Part shown: positions 55,470-64,000 of the stretch, piece by piece
How the letters are laid out: every line of letters starts with the position of its first letter
Numbering within the stretch: position 1 is the first letter of the stretch
Origin: an uncultured Erwinia sp.
GTDB lineage: Bacteria > Pseudomonadota > Gammaproteobacteria > Enterobacterales > Enterobacteriaceae
Direction: 5' to 3'
DNA: 64,000 nucleotides
Assembly: GCA_946221915.1 (NCBI GenBank)
Contig: CAMIKG010000017.1
Coordinates: 1 to 64,000, forward strand
Notes under the pieces: model-generated
Database searches by the model: none
What the model was told of the DNA's origin: nothing
Seen by the model: the letters and a program-made list of their open reading frames with translations, nothing else
Translations under genes and position numbers: made by a program

Positions 55470-56468
55470 TTAGTTATCCGGGAACTCGCGCAGGAAACGC
55501 TCGACATCCTCGACCATCGCATCATTACCGACGAAGAACGGGCAACGTTCATGCAGCGCTTTCGGCTGCAGATCAAGGATACGATTTTTCCCGTCGCTGG
55601 CTTTACCGCCCGCCTGCTCGGCGAGGAATGCCATCGGGTTGCACTCATACAGCAGACGCAGTTTACCCTGTGGATGGCTGGCGGTGCTTGGGTACAGATA
55701 GATGCCGCCTTTCAGCAGGTTGCGGTGGAAATCCGCCACCAGTGAGCCGATATAGCGCGTGGTGTAAGGGCGATGGGTCGCCTTGTCTTCTTCCTGGCAG
55801 AACTTCAGGTACTTTTTCACGCCCAGCGGGAAGCGGATATAGTTCCCTTCGTTAATGGAATAGGTATAGCCTTTTTCCGGGTAGGTCATACGTTCATGGC
55901 TGAGGCAGAAAACACCCAGCGAAGGATCATAGGTAAATGCATGTACGCCACAACCGGTGGTGTACACCATCATGGTGGAAGAGCCATACACCACATAGCC
56001 CGCCGCGACCTGTGCGCTGCCTGGCTGCAGGAAGTCTTCTTCCGTTACCGGTGTGCCTGGCGGCGTGATACGGCGGTAGATAGAGAAGATGGTGCCAACG
56101 GAGACGTTAACGTCGATGTTAGAGGAGCCATCCAGTGGGTCCATCAGCACCACGTATTTACCGTGTTCAACGCCTTCAAAGATCACGATCTCATCTTCTT
56201 CTTCTGACGCGATGCCGGCCACAATGCCACGCGCTTTCAGAGCGGCTTTCAGCTTTTCGTTAGCGTACAGATCCAGCTTCATTTGCTGTTCGCCCTGCAC
56301 GTTCTCCACGCCGCTGGCGCCGAGAATATCGACCAGGCCCGCTTTGTTGATGTCGCGGTGAATAATCTTCGCGCCCAGTTTAATCGCGGAGATAAGCGCC
56401 GTCAGTTCACCTGTGGCGTGCGGAAAATCATGCTGCTTCTCGACGATAAATTCGCCTAACGTTTTCAT
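55470..56468 (-). CDS. fbp: Fructose-1,6-bisphosphatase class 1
   Basis: Gluconeogenic hydrolysis of fructose-1,6-bisphosphate. 332 aa, the E. coli length, with metal-binding SEEE (about 88-91), MDPLDGSSNIDVNVSVGTIF (109-128; D110, D113) and the substrate loop region RYIGSLVADFHRNLLKGGIYLYP. The ATG at 56468 (MKTLGEFIVEKQHDF) is the conserved start. Confidence 0.98.
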   Translation of the reverse strand: MKTLGEFIVEKQHDFPHATGELTALISAIKLGAKIIHRDINKAGLVDILGASGVENVQGEQQMKLDLYANEKLKAALKARGIVAGIASEEEDEIVIFEGVEHGKYVVLMDPLDGSSNIDVNVSVGTIFSIYRRITPPGTPVTEEDFLQPGSAQVAAGYVVYGSSTMMVYTTGCGVHAFTYDPSLGVFCLSHERMTYPEKGYTYSINEGNYIRFPLGVKKYLKFCQEEDKATHRPYTTRYIGSLVADFHRNLLKGGIYLYPSTASHPQGKLRLLYECNPMAFLAEQAGGKASDGKNRILDLQPKALHERCPFFVGNDAMVEDVERFLREFPDN

Positions 56469-56636
56469 AACACAATCCCTGATTTCACGGTTGAGTAGCA
56501 GCATGTTTGACAGGCCGCTAACGTTTTCGTACGCAGTTTAGCCGATTGAACGGCAAAGACCATAGTCCAAATCCGTTTCTTCCGGCAGAAGTCGGCGCTA
56601 CACTGTGCGGCGAACATTTCAAGTAACGGACCTGCT

Positions 56637-58001
56637 ATGCGTATTCATATTCTCGGTATCTGCGGAACCTTCATGGGCGGCCTGGCGCTGCTGGCGCGTG
56701 CGCTGGGGCATGAAGTCACCGGTTCAGATGCCAACGTTTATCCGCCAATGAGTACTTTGCTGGAGAAGCAAGGGATTGATTTAATTCAGGGTTATGATGC
56801 CAGCCAGCTTGACCCGGCGCCTGACCTGGTGATTATCGGCAACGCCATGACGCGCGGTAACGCCTGCGTGGAAGCGGTGCTGGAACGCAACATTCCCTAT
56901 ATGTCCGGGCCGCAATGGCTGCATGATTTCGTGCTGCGCGATCGCTGGGTGATTGCCGTGGCCGGAACCCACGGTAAAACCACCACGGCAGGCATGGCAG
57001 CGTGGATTTTACAGGCCTGCGGGCTGGAACCGGGCTTTGTGATCGGTGGTGTGCCTGGAAACTTCGAGGTTTCGGCAACTTTAGGAAAAAGCCCATTCTT
57101 TGTGATTGAGGCGGATGAGTACGACTGCGCCTTTTTTGACAAGCGTTCAAAGTTTGTTCACTACTGCCCGCGCACGCTGATTCTGAATAACCTGGAGTTC
57201 GATCACGCGGATATCTTTGACGATCTGCGCGCGATCCAGAAGCAGTTCCATCACCTGGTGCGCATTGTGCCGGGGCAGGGCAAAATTATTCTGCCGGAGC
57301 AGGACCCGAACCTGAAACAGGTGCTGGCGATGGGCTGCTGGAGTGAGCAGGAGCATACCGGTGACGGCGCGAAATGGCAGGCGAAAAAGCTGTCGCCGGA
57401 CGCTTCCCACTGGGAAGTGTGGCTTGATGGTGCGCCCGTGGGCGAAGTGAACTGGTCGCTGGTGGGTGAACACAACATGAATAACGGTCTGATGGCGATT
57501 GCCGCCGCGCGCCATGTTGGGGTGAAACCGGACGATGCGGCGCGTGCGTTGAATGACTTTGTCAATGCCCGCCGTCGCCTTGAGCTGCGCGGCGAAAGCA
57601 ATGGCATCAAGGTGTACGACGATTTCGCCCATCATCCTACCGCCATCCTCGCCACGCTGGCGGCGCTGCGCGGTAAAGTCGGCGGCACCGCGCGGATTCT
57701 GGCGGTGCTGGAACCGCGCTCCAACACCATGAAAATGGGCATCAGCAAAAACGACCTCGCGCCTGCGCTGGGACGTGCCGATGAAGTGTTCCTGTTCCAG
57801 CCGCACCATATTCCATGGCAGGTTTCGGAAGTGGCGGACGCCTGTGTGCAGACGGCGCACTGGAGCGCGGATATCGATAACCTGGTTGAGATGATCGCCA
57901 AAGTGGCGCTGCCGGGCGATACGATACTGGTAATGAGCAATGGCGGTTTCGGTGGTATTCACCAGAAGCTACTGGATCGTCTGGCGAAGGCTGGCGTCTG
58001 A
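56637..58001 (+). CDS. mpl: UDP-N-acetylmuramate:L-alanyl-gamma-D-glutamyl-meso-diaminopimelate ligase
   Basis: Murein-recycling ligase that joins the tripeptide recovered from old wall to UDP-MurNAc. 454 aa (E. coli 457) with an N-terminal Mur domain (MRIHILGICGTFMGGLALLARALGHEVTGSD), P-loop GTHGKTT (110-116), EADEYDCAFFDKRSKFVHY, the NNLEFDHADIF segment and C-terminal YDDFAHHPTAI and EPRSNTMKMG. It is divergent from fbp, as in E. coli. Confidence 0.98.
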   Translation: MRIHILGICGTFMGGLALLARALGHEVTGSDANVYPPMSTLLEKQGIDLIQGYDASQLDPAPDLVIIGNAMTRGNACVEAVLERNIPYMSGPQWLHDFVLRDRWVIAVAGTHGKTTTAGMAAWILQACGLEPGFVIGGVPGNFEVSATLGKSPFFVIEADEYDCAFFDKRSKFVHYCPRTLILNNLEFDHADIFDDLRAIQKQFHHLVRIVPGQGKIILPEQDPNLKQVLAMGCWSEQEHTGDGAKWQAKKLSPDASHWEVWLDGAPVGEVNWSLVGEHNMNNGLMAIAAARHVGVKPDDAARALNDFVNARRRLELRGESNGIKVYDDFAHHPTAILATLAALRGKVGGTARILAVLEPRSNTMKMGISKNDLAPALGRADEVFLFQPHHIPWQVSEVADACVQTAHWSADIDNLVEMIAKVALPGDTILVMSNGGFGGIHQKLLDRLAKAGV

Positions 58002-58006
58002 CCAGT

Positions 58007-58117
58007 CCCTTCCCCCGCCTGTCGGGAGAAGGTTAGGATGGGGAAGCAGCAAACTCCGTGGGTATGGTGTCGCTGCTCCCCCTCCCCAGCCCTCTCCCAT
58101 TGCATGGGAGAGGGGGC
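58007..58117. repeat. Dispersed GC-rich multi-hairpin repeat, copy 3
   Basis: Directly after the mpl stop. It has CCTTCCCCCGCC...CGGGAGAAGG, a middle arm GGGGAAGCAGC / GCTGCTCCCC, then CCTCCCCAGCCC and a right hairpin CCCTCTCCCAT-TGC-ATGGGAGAGGG. The stem differs from copies 1 and 2 but the changes are compensated on both sides (CTC/GAG), which points to selection for pairing. Confidence 0.8.
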
Positions 58118-58217
58118 TGCAATTGCCCCCGTGTGGCTTTAGGTGCCCTGCTGTGGCTGCAAGCGCTCCGCTGTGACTTCAGGGACTCTTGCACTAAGCT
58201 GACGGTGGCGTTCCCTG

Positions 58218-58721
58218 CTACAACTCGCGAATCATCGTCACTTCACAATCCACATGGCCGGTACAGCCCATCGGCCCGTCGATATGGCGGAAGCCAAGGT
58301 GCTCATACAGCTTAATTGCCCGCGTCAGTGAAGCAGTGGTTTCCAGATAACAGCGTTTAAAACCGCGCTCGCGGGCAAACGCCATCGCCTGTAACGCCAG
58401 GCTGCGCGCCAGTCCTAATCCGCGCACATCGGGCAGGAAATACATTTTCTGTAATTCGCAGATATCATCATCGCTGCACAGCAGTGGCGCCACGCCGCCG
58501 CCGCCAACCACACGGCCATCCAGCTCGACGATCCAGTAAGCGCTGTTCGCTTCGCTGTACAGCTCAAATAAACGATCCAGATTAGGGTCAGACACCGTGT
58601 AGCCTTTATCCGCCGTCAGGCCAAATTCGGCGGAGACATCACGGATGACCTGGGCGATAAGTGGATTATCGGCGGGGGCGATTGGACGCACCCGCACGCC
58701 AGCCTGAGTTGCGGTTATCAT
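58218..58721 (-). CDS. yjgM: GNAT-family N-acetyltransferase YjgM
   Basis: 167 aa, the same as E. coli YjgM, a GNAT protein of uncertain physiological substrate. It has VIRDVSAEFGLTADKGYTVSDPNL, the acetyl-CoA loop region MYFLPDVRGLGLARSL, ERGFKRCYLETTASLTRAIKLYEHLGF and the C-terminal MGCTGHVDCEVTMIREL. An in-frame GTG three codons earlier is possible, but the ATG at 58721 gives the family length and spacing. Confidence 0.93.
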   Translation of the reverse strand: MITATQAGVRVRPIAPADNPLIAQVIRDVSAEFGLTADKGYTVSDPNLDRLFELYSEANSAYWIVELDGRVVGGGGVAPLLCSDDDICELQKMYFLPDVRGLGLARSLALQAMAFARERGFKRCYLETTASLTRAIKLYEHLGFRHIDGPMGCTGHVDCEVTMIREL

Positions 58722-58946
58722 GCTGCTCACTCGATTGTCATGGAAGTTTCAGAGCAGTGTAATAACATTGCTGACTGGCGGATGCAATGCTGTTGCGGCG
58801 ATCCGTCACCTGACGGGCAATACAATGCAAATAAGAATTATTTATTGTCGCTGCCTGGTATGCGTGTTTTAATACGCGCGCAAATAATAATCGCTATATC
58901 CGTTATTCGTCTTTTAGGCTGGTTTTAATTTTCAGGAAGAAAACTT

Positions 58947-60140
58947 ATGGATACCAATAATACTCCTGCTACATCGCAGCATCCGGTGCGTTTTCATGGC
59001 AAGTCAGGAGAGTATTTCGCAATCTGGCTGGTCAATGCGTTATTGACCATCATTACTCTGGGCATTTATTCCGCGTGGGCGACCGTGCGTCGTCGTCGTT
59101 ATTTTTATGGTAATACCGAAATCGCCGGCGATCGTTTTGATTATCATGCGCGCCCAATCGATATTCTTAAAGGCCGTATTATCGTGCTGGCTGGCCTGGT
59201 GGTTTTCTTTATTCTGTCTGCTGCACTGCCTGGCATTGCGTGGTTGTTTATTCTCGCGTTCTTCGCACTGATCCCGTGGATTATTATCCGCAGCTGGCGC
59301 TACAACGCCATTATGAGCAGCTTCCGCGGCGTGCGTTTTAACTATGAATGCCGCATCGGCCGTGCCTACTGGACCATGTATCTGTGCCCGATCTTACTGA
59401 TGCTGGCGTTGTATCTGGTGGTGGTTATCGTCGGAATTGGCGCCGCAAATGCGGGAAGCATCCCGGCGACACTGGTGGCTGGTCTGATCGCGTTCTTACT
59501 GTTTATTGCGGGTCTGGCGGTGGTGCAGGGTATTGTTGCCGCGCTGAATGCCGATCTGTACATCAATAATATGTTCTTTGGCGATCTGGCATTTAAGGCA
59601 AATTTAAGCAAGAAAGCCTTTATTAAAATGGTGCTGACTAGCTTTGCCATTATGGTGCCGTTTTTAATTATTTCCGGTTTACTGATGAGTTCGCTGTTTA
59701 CCTCCATGTTTAGTGCGATTTTGTTTGGTGGACTGAACGATCCGGAAATGATGAATGCCATGATCGTGGGTAATATCGTTAATCTGCTATTAACCTTTGT
59801 GTTCCTGATTATCGGTGGCGCTATTTCTGCTGCATGGCTGATTGTAGCCCAGCGTAATTATCTGTTTGCTCAGACGCGTCTCGGCGAACATATTCAGCTT
59901 AAGTCAAATATGCAGACATTTGCCTTTATTGGCCTGACGCTGACGAATACCCTGATTGTGATTTTCACTCTTGGTCTCGGTGCCCCGGTGGCGGAAATTC
60001 GTCTGGCGCGTTACCTGGCGAAGTCCACTGCGCTGGAAGGTGACATGGCGCTGCTGAATGTCCATGCGCAGAACAATTCCGCCCGCAGCGCGGTTGCGGA
60101 AGAAGTGGTGCAGGCGTTTGATCTCAACGTCGGGATCTAA
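58947..60140 (+). CDS. yjgN: Inner membrane protein YjgN (DUF898)
   Basis: 397 aa (E. coli 398) with about seven to eight membrane helices. DUF898 signatures are VRFHGKSGEYFAIWLVNALLTIITLGIYSAWATVRRRRYFYGNT near the N-terminus and a repeated-style segment GLGAPVAEIRLARYL at the end. The function is unknown. AGGAAG lies before the ATG. It is followed after 3 nt by a membrane metallopeptidase gene, so the two are cotranscribed. Confidence 0.94.
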   Translation: MDTNNTPATSQHPVRFHGKSGEYFAIWLVNALLTIITLGIYSAWATVRRRRYFYGNTEIAGDRFDYHARPIDILKGRIIVLAGLVVFFILSAALPGIAWLFILAFFALIPWIIIRSWRYNAIMSSFRGVRFNYECRIGRAYWTMYLCPILLMLALYLVVVIVGIGAANAGSIPATLVAGLIAFLLFIAGLAVVQGIVAALNADLYINNMFFGDLAFKANLSKKAFIKMVLTSFAIMVPFLIISGLLMSSLFTSMFSAILFGGLNDPEMMNAMIVGNIVNLLLTFVFLIIGGAISAAWLIVAQRNYLFAQTRLGEHIQLKSNMQTFAFIGLTLTNTLIVIFTLGLGAPVAEIRLARYLAKSTALEGDMALLNVHAQNNSARSAVAEEVVQAFDLNVGI

Positions 60141-60143
60141 ACG

Positions 60144-61172
60144 GTGCATCTTAGCGGTTATTATCAGCAACCAGGACGGGCAGCTCGCGAGGCTGCCCGT
60201 CTCACATTACATAGCCACCATTTTGCACTGCATCTGGGTGACGCCGAGCGGCAGTTTCAGCTGCAGGATATCGAGCTGTCTGACGCGTTAGGCTCCATTC
60301 CATTAACCATTACCTTTGCCGACGGCGGGCGTTTTGTGCCGACGGATGATGCGCTGCTGCGCCAGTGGGTGGCGCAACATAAGCGCGTCAGCTGGATACA
60401 CCGGCTGGAGCGCAACCGGCGCGGCGTGCTGGCGGTACTGCTGGCGACGCTGGTGCTGATTGTGCTGTACGTCTGGGTGCTGCTGCCGTGGGTCAGCCGT
60501 CATCTGGCCATGCATATTCCCGATTATGTCGAGCAGCAGCTGGGGCAGCAAACGCTGCAATTGCTGTCGGTCAGCGGTTTCAGCGCCAGTAAGCTCCCGG
60601 CGGCGGAAGCGCAGCGGATTCAGCAGCTGTTTGCGCAGGTGGCGCCAGAGACACTGAAGCGTGATTCTCTGCCACCACAGTTGAAACTGATGCAGTTCCC
60701 GGGCGGCCCCAATGCGCTGATGCTGGCGGACGGCACGCTGATTATCAGCGACAGTCTGGTGAAGCTGGCAAAACACGACGATGCGCTGGCGGCGATAATG
60801 CTGCATGAGATGGGCCATCACCACTGGCGGCACCCGATGCGCATGCTGGTGCGTTCTTCGCTGGTGACGCTGAGTTATATGTGGATGACCGGCGATGTCA
60901 GCGGGATTGGCGATACCCTGTTGCAGTCCGCCGCCTTTGTCGATCAGATGCAGTTCTCACGCGATATGGAGCGCGAGGCGGATCAGTGGGCGATAGCGCA
61001 AATGCAGGCGCAGGGGCGTTCGCTGGAAGAGATGGCGCGCATCTATGCGTTAATCGCGCAGGAAGGTGACAAGCAGGAGGGCGGGCTGGCGTTACCACAG
61101 TGGCTCAGCACCCATCCCGATATGCCGCACCGAATTGAGGCGATTAAGGCGGCGGAGCAGCAGGCGCCGTAA
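60144..61172 (+). CDS. M48-family membrane zinc metallopeptidase
   Basis: 342 aa. It has a soluble N-terminal domain (about 1-92) resembling the small domain that precedes many M48 peptidases, one membrane helix (about 95-113), then the periplasmic peptidase with zinc site HEMGH (221-225), the third ligand in MEREADQWA (Glu about 277) and an STHPDMPHRI motif near the C-terminus (about 325-334). The start is GTG, 3 nt after the yjgN stop. M48 relatives (HtpX, BepA, LoiP) act in membrane protein quality control. This one has no HtpX-type four-helix layout and no signal peptide, and its substrate is unknown. Confidence 0.88.
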   Translation: MHLSGYYQQPGRAAREAARLTLHSHHFALHLGDAERQFQLQDIELSDALGSIPLTITFADGGRFVPTDDALLRQWVAQHKRVSWIHRLERNRRGVLAVLLATLVLIVLYVWVLLPWVSRHLAMHIPDYVEQQLGQQTLQLLSVSGFSASKLPAAEAQRIQQLFAQVAPETLKRDSLPPQLKLMQFPGGPNALMLADGTLIISDSLVKLAKHDDALAAIMLHEMGHHHWRHPMRMLVRSSLVTLSYMWMTGDVSGIGDTLLQSAAFVDQMQFSRDMEREADQWAIAQMQAQGRSLEEMARIYALIAQEGDKQEGGLALPQWLSTHPDMPHRIEAIKAAEQQAP

Positions 61173-61178
61173 CATAGC

Positions 61179-61208
61179 AAAAAAGCCGGGCAATGCCCGG
61201 CTTTTCTT
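61179..61208. terminator. Terminator between the M48 gene and valS
   Basis: AAAAAAGCCGGGC pairs with GCCCGGCTTTTC over a 3-nt loop. It is suitable for both converging genes. Confidence 0.9.
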
Positions 61209-61219
61209 TACTGATTTGC

Positions 61220-64000
61220 TTACAGCGCAGCAATCACGCCCTGTTGCTCAATCAGTTTCACTTTCGCCTGCTCGCACTCTTCCATGCGCTCACGCTCTTT
61301 CGCCACCACGGCTTCCGGCGCACGCGAGACAAAACCTTCGTTGGAGAGTTTCGCGTTAATACGCTCAATCTCAACGTCCAGTTTGCTCACTTCTTTCGCC
61401 AGACGATCCAGCTCAGCCGCTTTATCCACCAGACCCGCCATTGGGATCAGCAGCTCCGCGCCATCGAGCAGCTTGGTGACCGAAACCGGGCCTTTATCAT
61501 CCGCTGGCAGCAGAGTAATGCTCTCCAGACGCGCCAGTGACTGCAGGAAGCTGCGGTTGTCGGTGACACGACGCTGTGCATCGGCATTCGCGCCGCGCAG
61601 CAGCACGGGCAGCGGTTTGCCAGGGGCAATATTCATTTCAGCACGAATATTACGCACCGCGACAATCGCCTGCTTCAGCCATTCGGTATCGGCCAGCGCC
61701 GCGTCGTCCACTTTCGCTGCGTCAAACTCAGGGAATGGCTGCAGCATAATGGTGTCAGCGGTGATGCCTTTCAGCACTTTCACGCGCTGCCAGATGGTTT
61801 CGGTGATAAATGGAATAATCGGATGCGCCAGACGCAGCAGTGCTTCCAGTACGCTAATCAGCGTGTGGCGCGTGCCGCGCAGTTCCGCGTCAGAACCGCC
61901 ATTCATCACAGGTTTGGTCAGCTCCAGATACCAGTCACAGAACTGGTTCCAGGTGAATTCGTACAGGATGTTCGCCGCGATATCGAAGCGATAGCTGTCA
62001 AGCGCTTCGCGGTAGGCTTTCACCGTCTGGTTGAATTCCGCCAGAATCCAGCGATCCGCCAGCGACAGCACCATTTCGCCGCCGTTCTGGCCGCAGTCCT
62101 GGCCTTCGGCGTTCATCAGCACAAAGCGGCTGGCGTTCCACAGCTTGTTACAGAAGTTGCGGTAGCCTTCCAGGCGCTTCATATCCCAGTTGATATCGCG
62201 GCCGGTTGAGGCCAGCGCTGCCAGGGTAAAGCGCAGTGCATCGGTGCCGTGCGGTTCGATACCGTTCGGGAACTGCTTCTCGGTGCGCTTACGGATTTTC
62301 TCCGCCAGCTGCGGCTGCATCATGTTGCCGGTACGTTTTTCCAGCAGATCTTCCAGCGAGATACCGTCAACCATATCCAGAGGATCGATGACATTACCTT
62401 TCGATTTGGACATTTTCTGCCCTTCATCGTCGCGGATCAGGCCGGTCATGTATACCGTCTTAAACGGCACCTGCGGTTTGCCATTTTCATCTTTGATAAA
62501 GTGCATGGTCAGCATGATCATGCGCGCAATCCAGAAGAAGATAATGTCGAAGCCACTCACCAGCACGCTGGTAGGGTGGAAGGTGCGCAGTGCTTCGGTG
62601 TTCTCCGGCCAGCCCAGCGTGGAGAAGGTCCACAGGCCGGAAGAGAACCAGGTGTCCAGCACGTCTTCGTCCTGGCGCAGCGCTACATCCGCCGAGATAT
62701 TGTTTTCCGCGCGCACTTCCTCTTCGCTGCGACCAACAAAGACGTTGCCCGCTTCGTCGTACCAGGCCGGGATACGGTGACCCCACCACAGCTGACGCGA
62801 GATACACCAGTCCTGAATATCGCGCATCCAGGAGAAGTACATGTTTTCATACTGCTTTGGCACGAACTGAATGTCGCCTTGCTCAACGGCTTCCACCGCC
62901 ACTTTCGCCAGCGGCGCGGTACGCACGTACCACTGGTCGGTCAGCATTGGCTCGATCACCACGCCGCCACGGTCGCCGTAAGGTACAGTCAGATCGTGTG
63001 GTTTGATTTCGTCCAGCAGGCCCAGCGCGTCGATTGCCGCGACAATCGCTTTACGCGCGGCAAAACGCTCCAGCTTCTGGAATTCTGCCGGAATGGCGCT
63101 GTCGTAAGCGTCAGACTCTTCGCCATTGGTATCGTAAACCTGCGCGCTTTCACGGATATCGCCGTCAAAGGTCAGGATGTTGATCATTGGCAGCTTGTGA
63201 CGACGACCCACTTCGTAGTCGTTAAAGTCATGAGCCGGGGTGATTTTCACGCAGCCGGTGCCTTTTTCCATATCGGCGTGCTCATCGCCCACAATCGGGA
63301 TACGACGATTCACCAGCGGCAGCACAAGGAACTTGCCGATCAGATCTTTGTAACGCGGATCTTCCGGGTTGACCGCCACGCCGGTATCACCGAGCACGGT
63401 TTCCGGACGGGTGGTGGCGACCACCAGATAATCTTTACCTTCAGCCGTTTTCACGCCGTCATCCAGCGGATAACGCAGGTGCCACATTGAGCCTTTGGAT
63501 TCGCGGTTTTCCACTTCCAAATCGGAAATGGCGGTGCGCAGTTTCGGGTCCCAGTTGACCAGGCGCTTGCCGCGATAAATCAGGTTCTCTTTATGCAGGC
63601 GAACGAACACCTCTTTCACCGCGTTGGACAGGCCTTCATCCATGGTGAAGCGCTCACGCTCCCAGTCCACGGAGTTACCCAGACGACGCATCTGACGGGT
63701 AATGGTGCCGCCGGATTCGGCTTTCCACTGCCAGATCTTATCGATAAAGGCGTCGCGGCCATAATCCTGGCGCGTTTTGCCCTCTTCAGCGGCAATCTTA
63801 CGCTCCACCACCATCTGCGTGGCGATACCGGCGTGGTCAGTGCCTGCCTGCCACAGGGTGTTTTTACCCTGCATACGCTGGTAGCGGATCATGGTATCCA
63901 TGATGGTCTGCTGGAAGGCGTGACCCATATGCAAGCTACCGGTGACGTTCGGTGGCGGGATCATGATGCAGAAGCTTTCCTGGCTGGTATCGCCATTCGG
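61220..64000 (-). CDS. valS: Valyl-tRNA synthetase (5' end beyond the window)
   Basis: Charges tRNA-Val and edits threonine. 926 codons are visible to the window edge, where the frame reads PNGDTSQESFCIMIPPPNV; by comparison with the 951-aa E. coli enzyme about 25 N-terminal residues are missing, and the Met at 63964 is not the start. The class I motifs are HMGH in GSLHMGHAF and KMSKS in GQKMSKSKGNV. The editing domain (around 190-330, with HDFNDYEVG) and the C-terminal coiled coil ending IEQQGVIAAL are present. Confidence 0.98.
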   Translation of the reverse strand, partial: PNGDTSQESFCIMIPPPNVTGSLHMGHAFQQTIMDTMIRYQRMQGKNTLWQAGTDHAGIATQMVVERKIAAEEGKTRQDYGRDAFIDKIWQWKAESGGTITRQMRRLGNSVDWERERFTMDEGLSNAVKEVFVRLHKENLIYRGKRLVNWDPKLRTAISDLEVENRESKGSMWHLRYPLDDGVKTAEGKDYLVVATTRPETVLGDTGVAVNPEDPRYKDLIGKFLVLPLVNRRIPIVGDEHADMEKGTGCVKITPAHDFNDYEVGRRHKLPMINILTFDGDIRESAQVYDTNGEESDAYDSAIPAEFQKLERFAARKAIVAAIDALGLLDEIKPHDLTVPYGDRGGVVIEPMLTDQWYVRTAPLAKVAVEAVEQGDIQFVPKQYENMYFSWMRDIQDWCISRQLWWGHRIPAWYDEAGNVFVGRSEEEVRAENNISADVALRQDEDVLDTWFSSGLWTFSTLGWPENTEALRTFHPTSVLVSGFDIIFFWIARMIMLTMHFIKDENGKPQVPFKTVYMTGLIRDDEGQKMSKSKGNVIDPLDMVDGISLEDLLEKRTGNMMQPQLAEKIRKRTEKQFPNGIEPHGTDALRFTLAALASTGRDINWDMKRLEGYRNFCNKLWNASRFVLMNAEGQDCGQNGGEMVLSLADRWILAEFNQTVKAYREALDSYRFDIAANILYEFTWNQFCDWYLELTKPVMNGGSDAELRGTRHTLISVLEALLRLAHPIIPFITETIWQRVKVLKGITADTIMLQPFPEFDAAKVDDAALADTEWLKQAIVAVRNIRAEMNIAPGKPLPVLLRGANADAQRRVTDNRSFLQSLARLESITLLPADDKGPVSVTKLLDGAELLIPMAGLVDKAAELDRLAKEVSKLDVEIERINAKLSNEGFVSRAPEAVVAKERERMEECEQAKVKLIEQQGVIAAL

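Overview
The window is chromosomal DNA from an enterobacterium. The backbone genes and their order match the E. coli 94-96 min region (tRNA-Gly, queG-nnr-tsaE-amiB-mutL-miaA-hfq-hflXKC, purA, nsrR-rnr-rlmB, aidB, rpsF-priB-rpsR-rplI, cpdB/cysQ, ytfJKL, tamAB, ppa, fbp, mpl, valS). A two-LysM AmiB, the lack of msrA beside tamA and the extra chemoreceptor genes point to Erwiniaceae (Pantoea/Erwinia-like) rather than Escherichia. The genus cannot be fixed by reading alone.

Layout. Positions 1-54 are the 3' part of a tRNA-Gly(GCC). Positions 200-10141 hold an accessory iron-acquisition locus on the minus strand: an AraC-type regulator, a TonB-dependent receptor (HasR-like), a small secreted hemophore-like protein (HasA-like), and a complete dedicated type I secretion system (ABC protein, adaptor, TolC-like outer membrane protein). 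Fur-box-like sites precede the regulator and the receptor. In E. coli, tRNA-Gly is followed directly by the DnaA-titration locus datA and then queG. Here the iron locus sits between tRNA-Gly and a DnaA-box/IHF cluster at about 10.6-10.9 kb that I read as datA.

Positions 10911-30308 are core genes: tRNA modification (queG, tsaE, miaA), metabolite repair (nnr), cell separation (amiB), mismatch repair (mutL), Hfq, the HflX GTPase, the HflKC membrane complex, purine synthesis, the NO sensor NsrR, RNase R, RlmB and AidB. Positions 30360-64000 alternate core blocks with strain- or family-specific inserts. The inserts include three chemoreceptor genes with three different sensory domains (Cache, NIT, four-helix bundle), each preceded by a sigma-28 (FliA)-like promoter, plus a five-TM membrane protein, an LprI-like periplasmic protein and a YjgN/M48-peptidase pair. 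The window ends inside valS.

Intergenic structure: three copies of a roughly 105-110 bp GC-rich, multi-hairpin repeat lie downstream of plus-strand genes (rnr, fklB, mpl). One 125 bp element with long terminal inverted repeats follows rplI. The most interesting points are the iron-uptake locus, whose receptor lacks the histidine expected between the FRAP-like and NPDL boxes of heme receptors, the relocated datA-like site, the repeat family, and the sigma-28-linked chemoreceptors.
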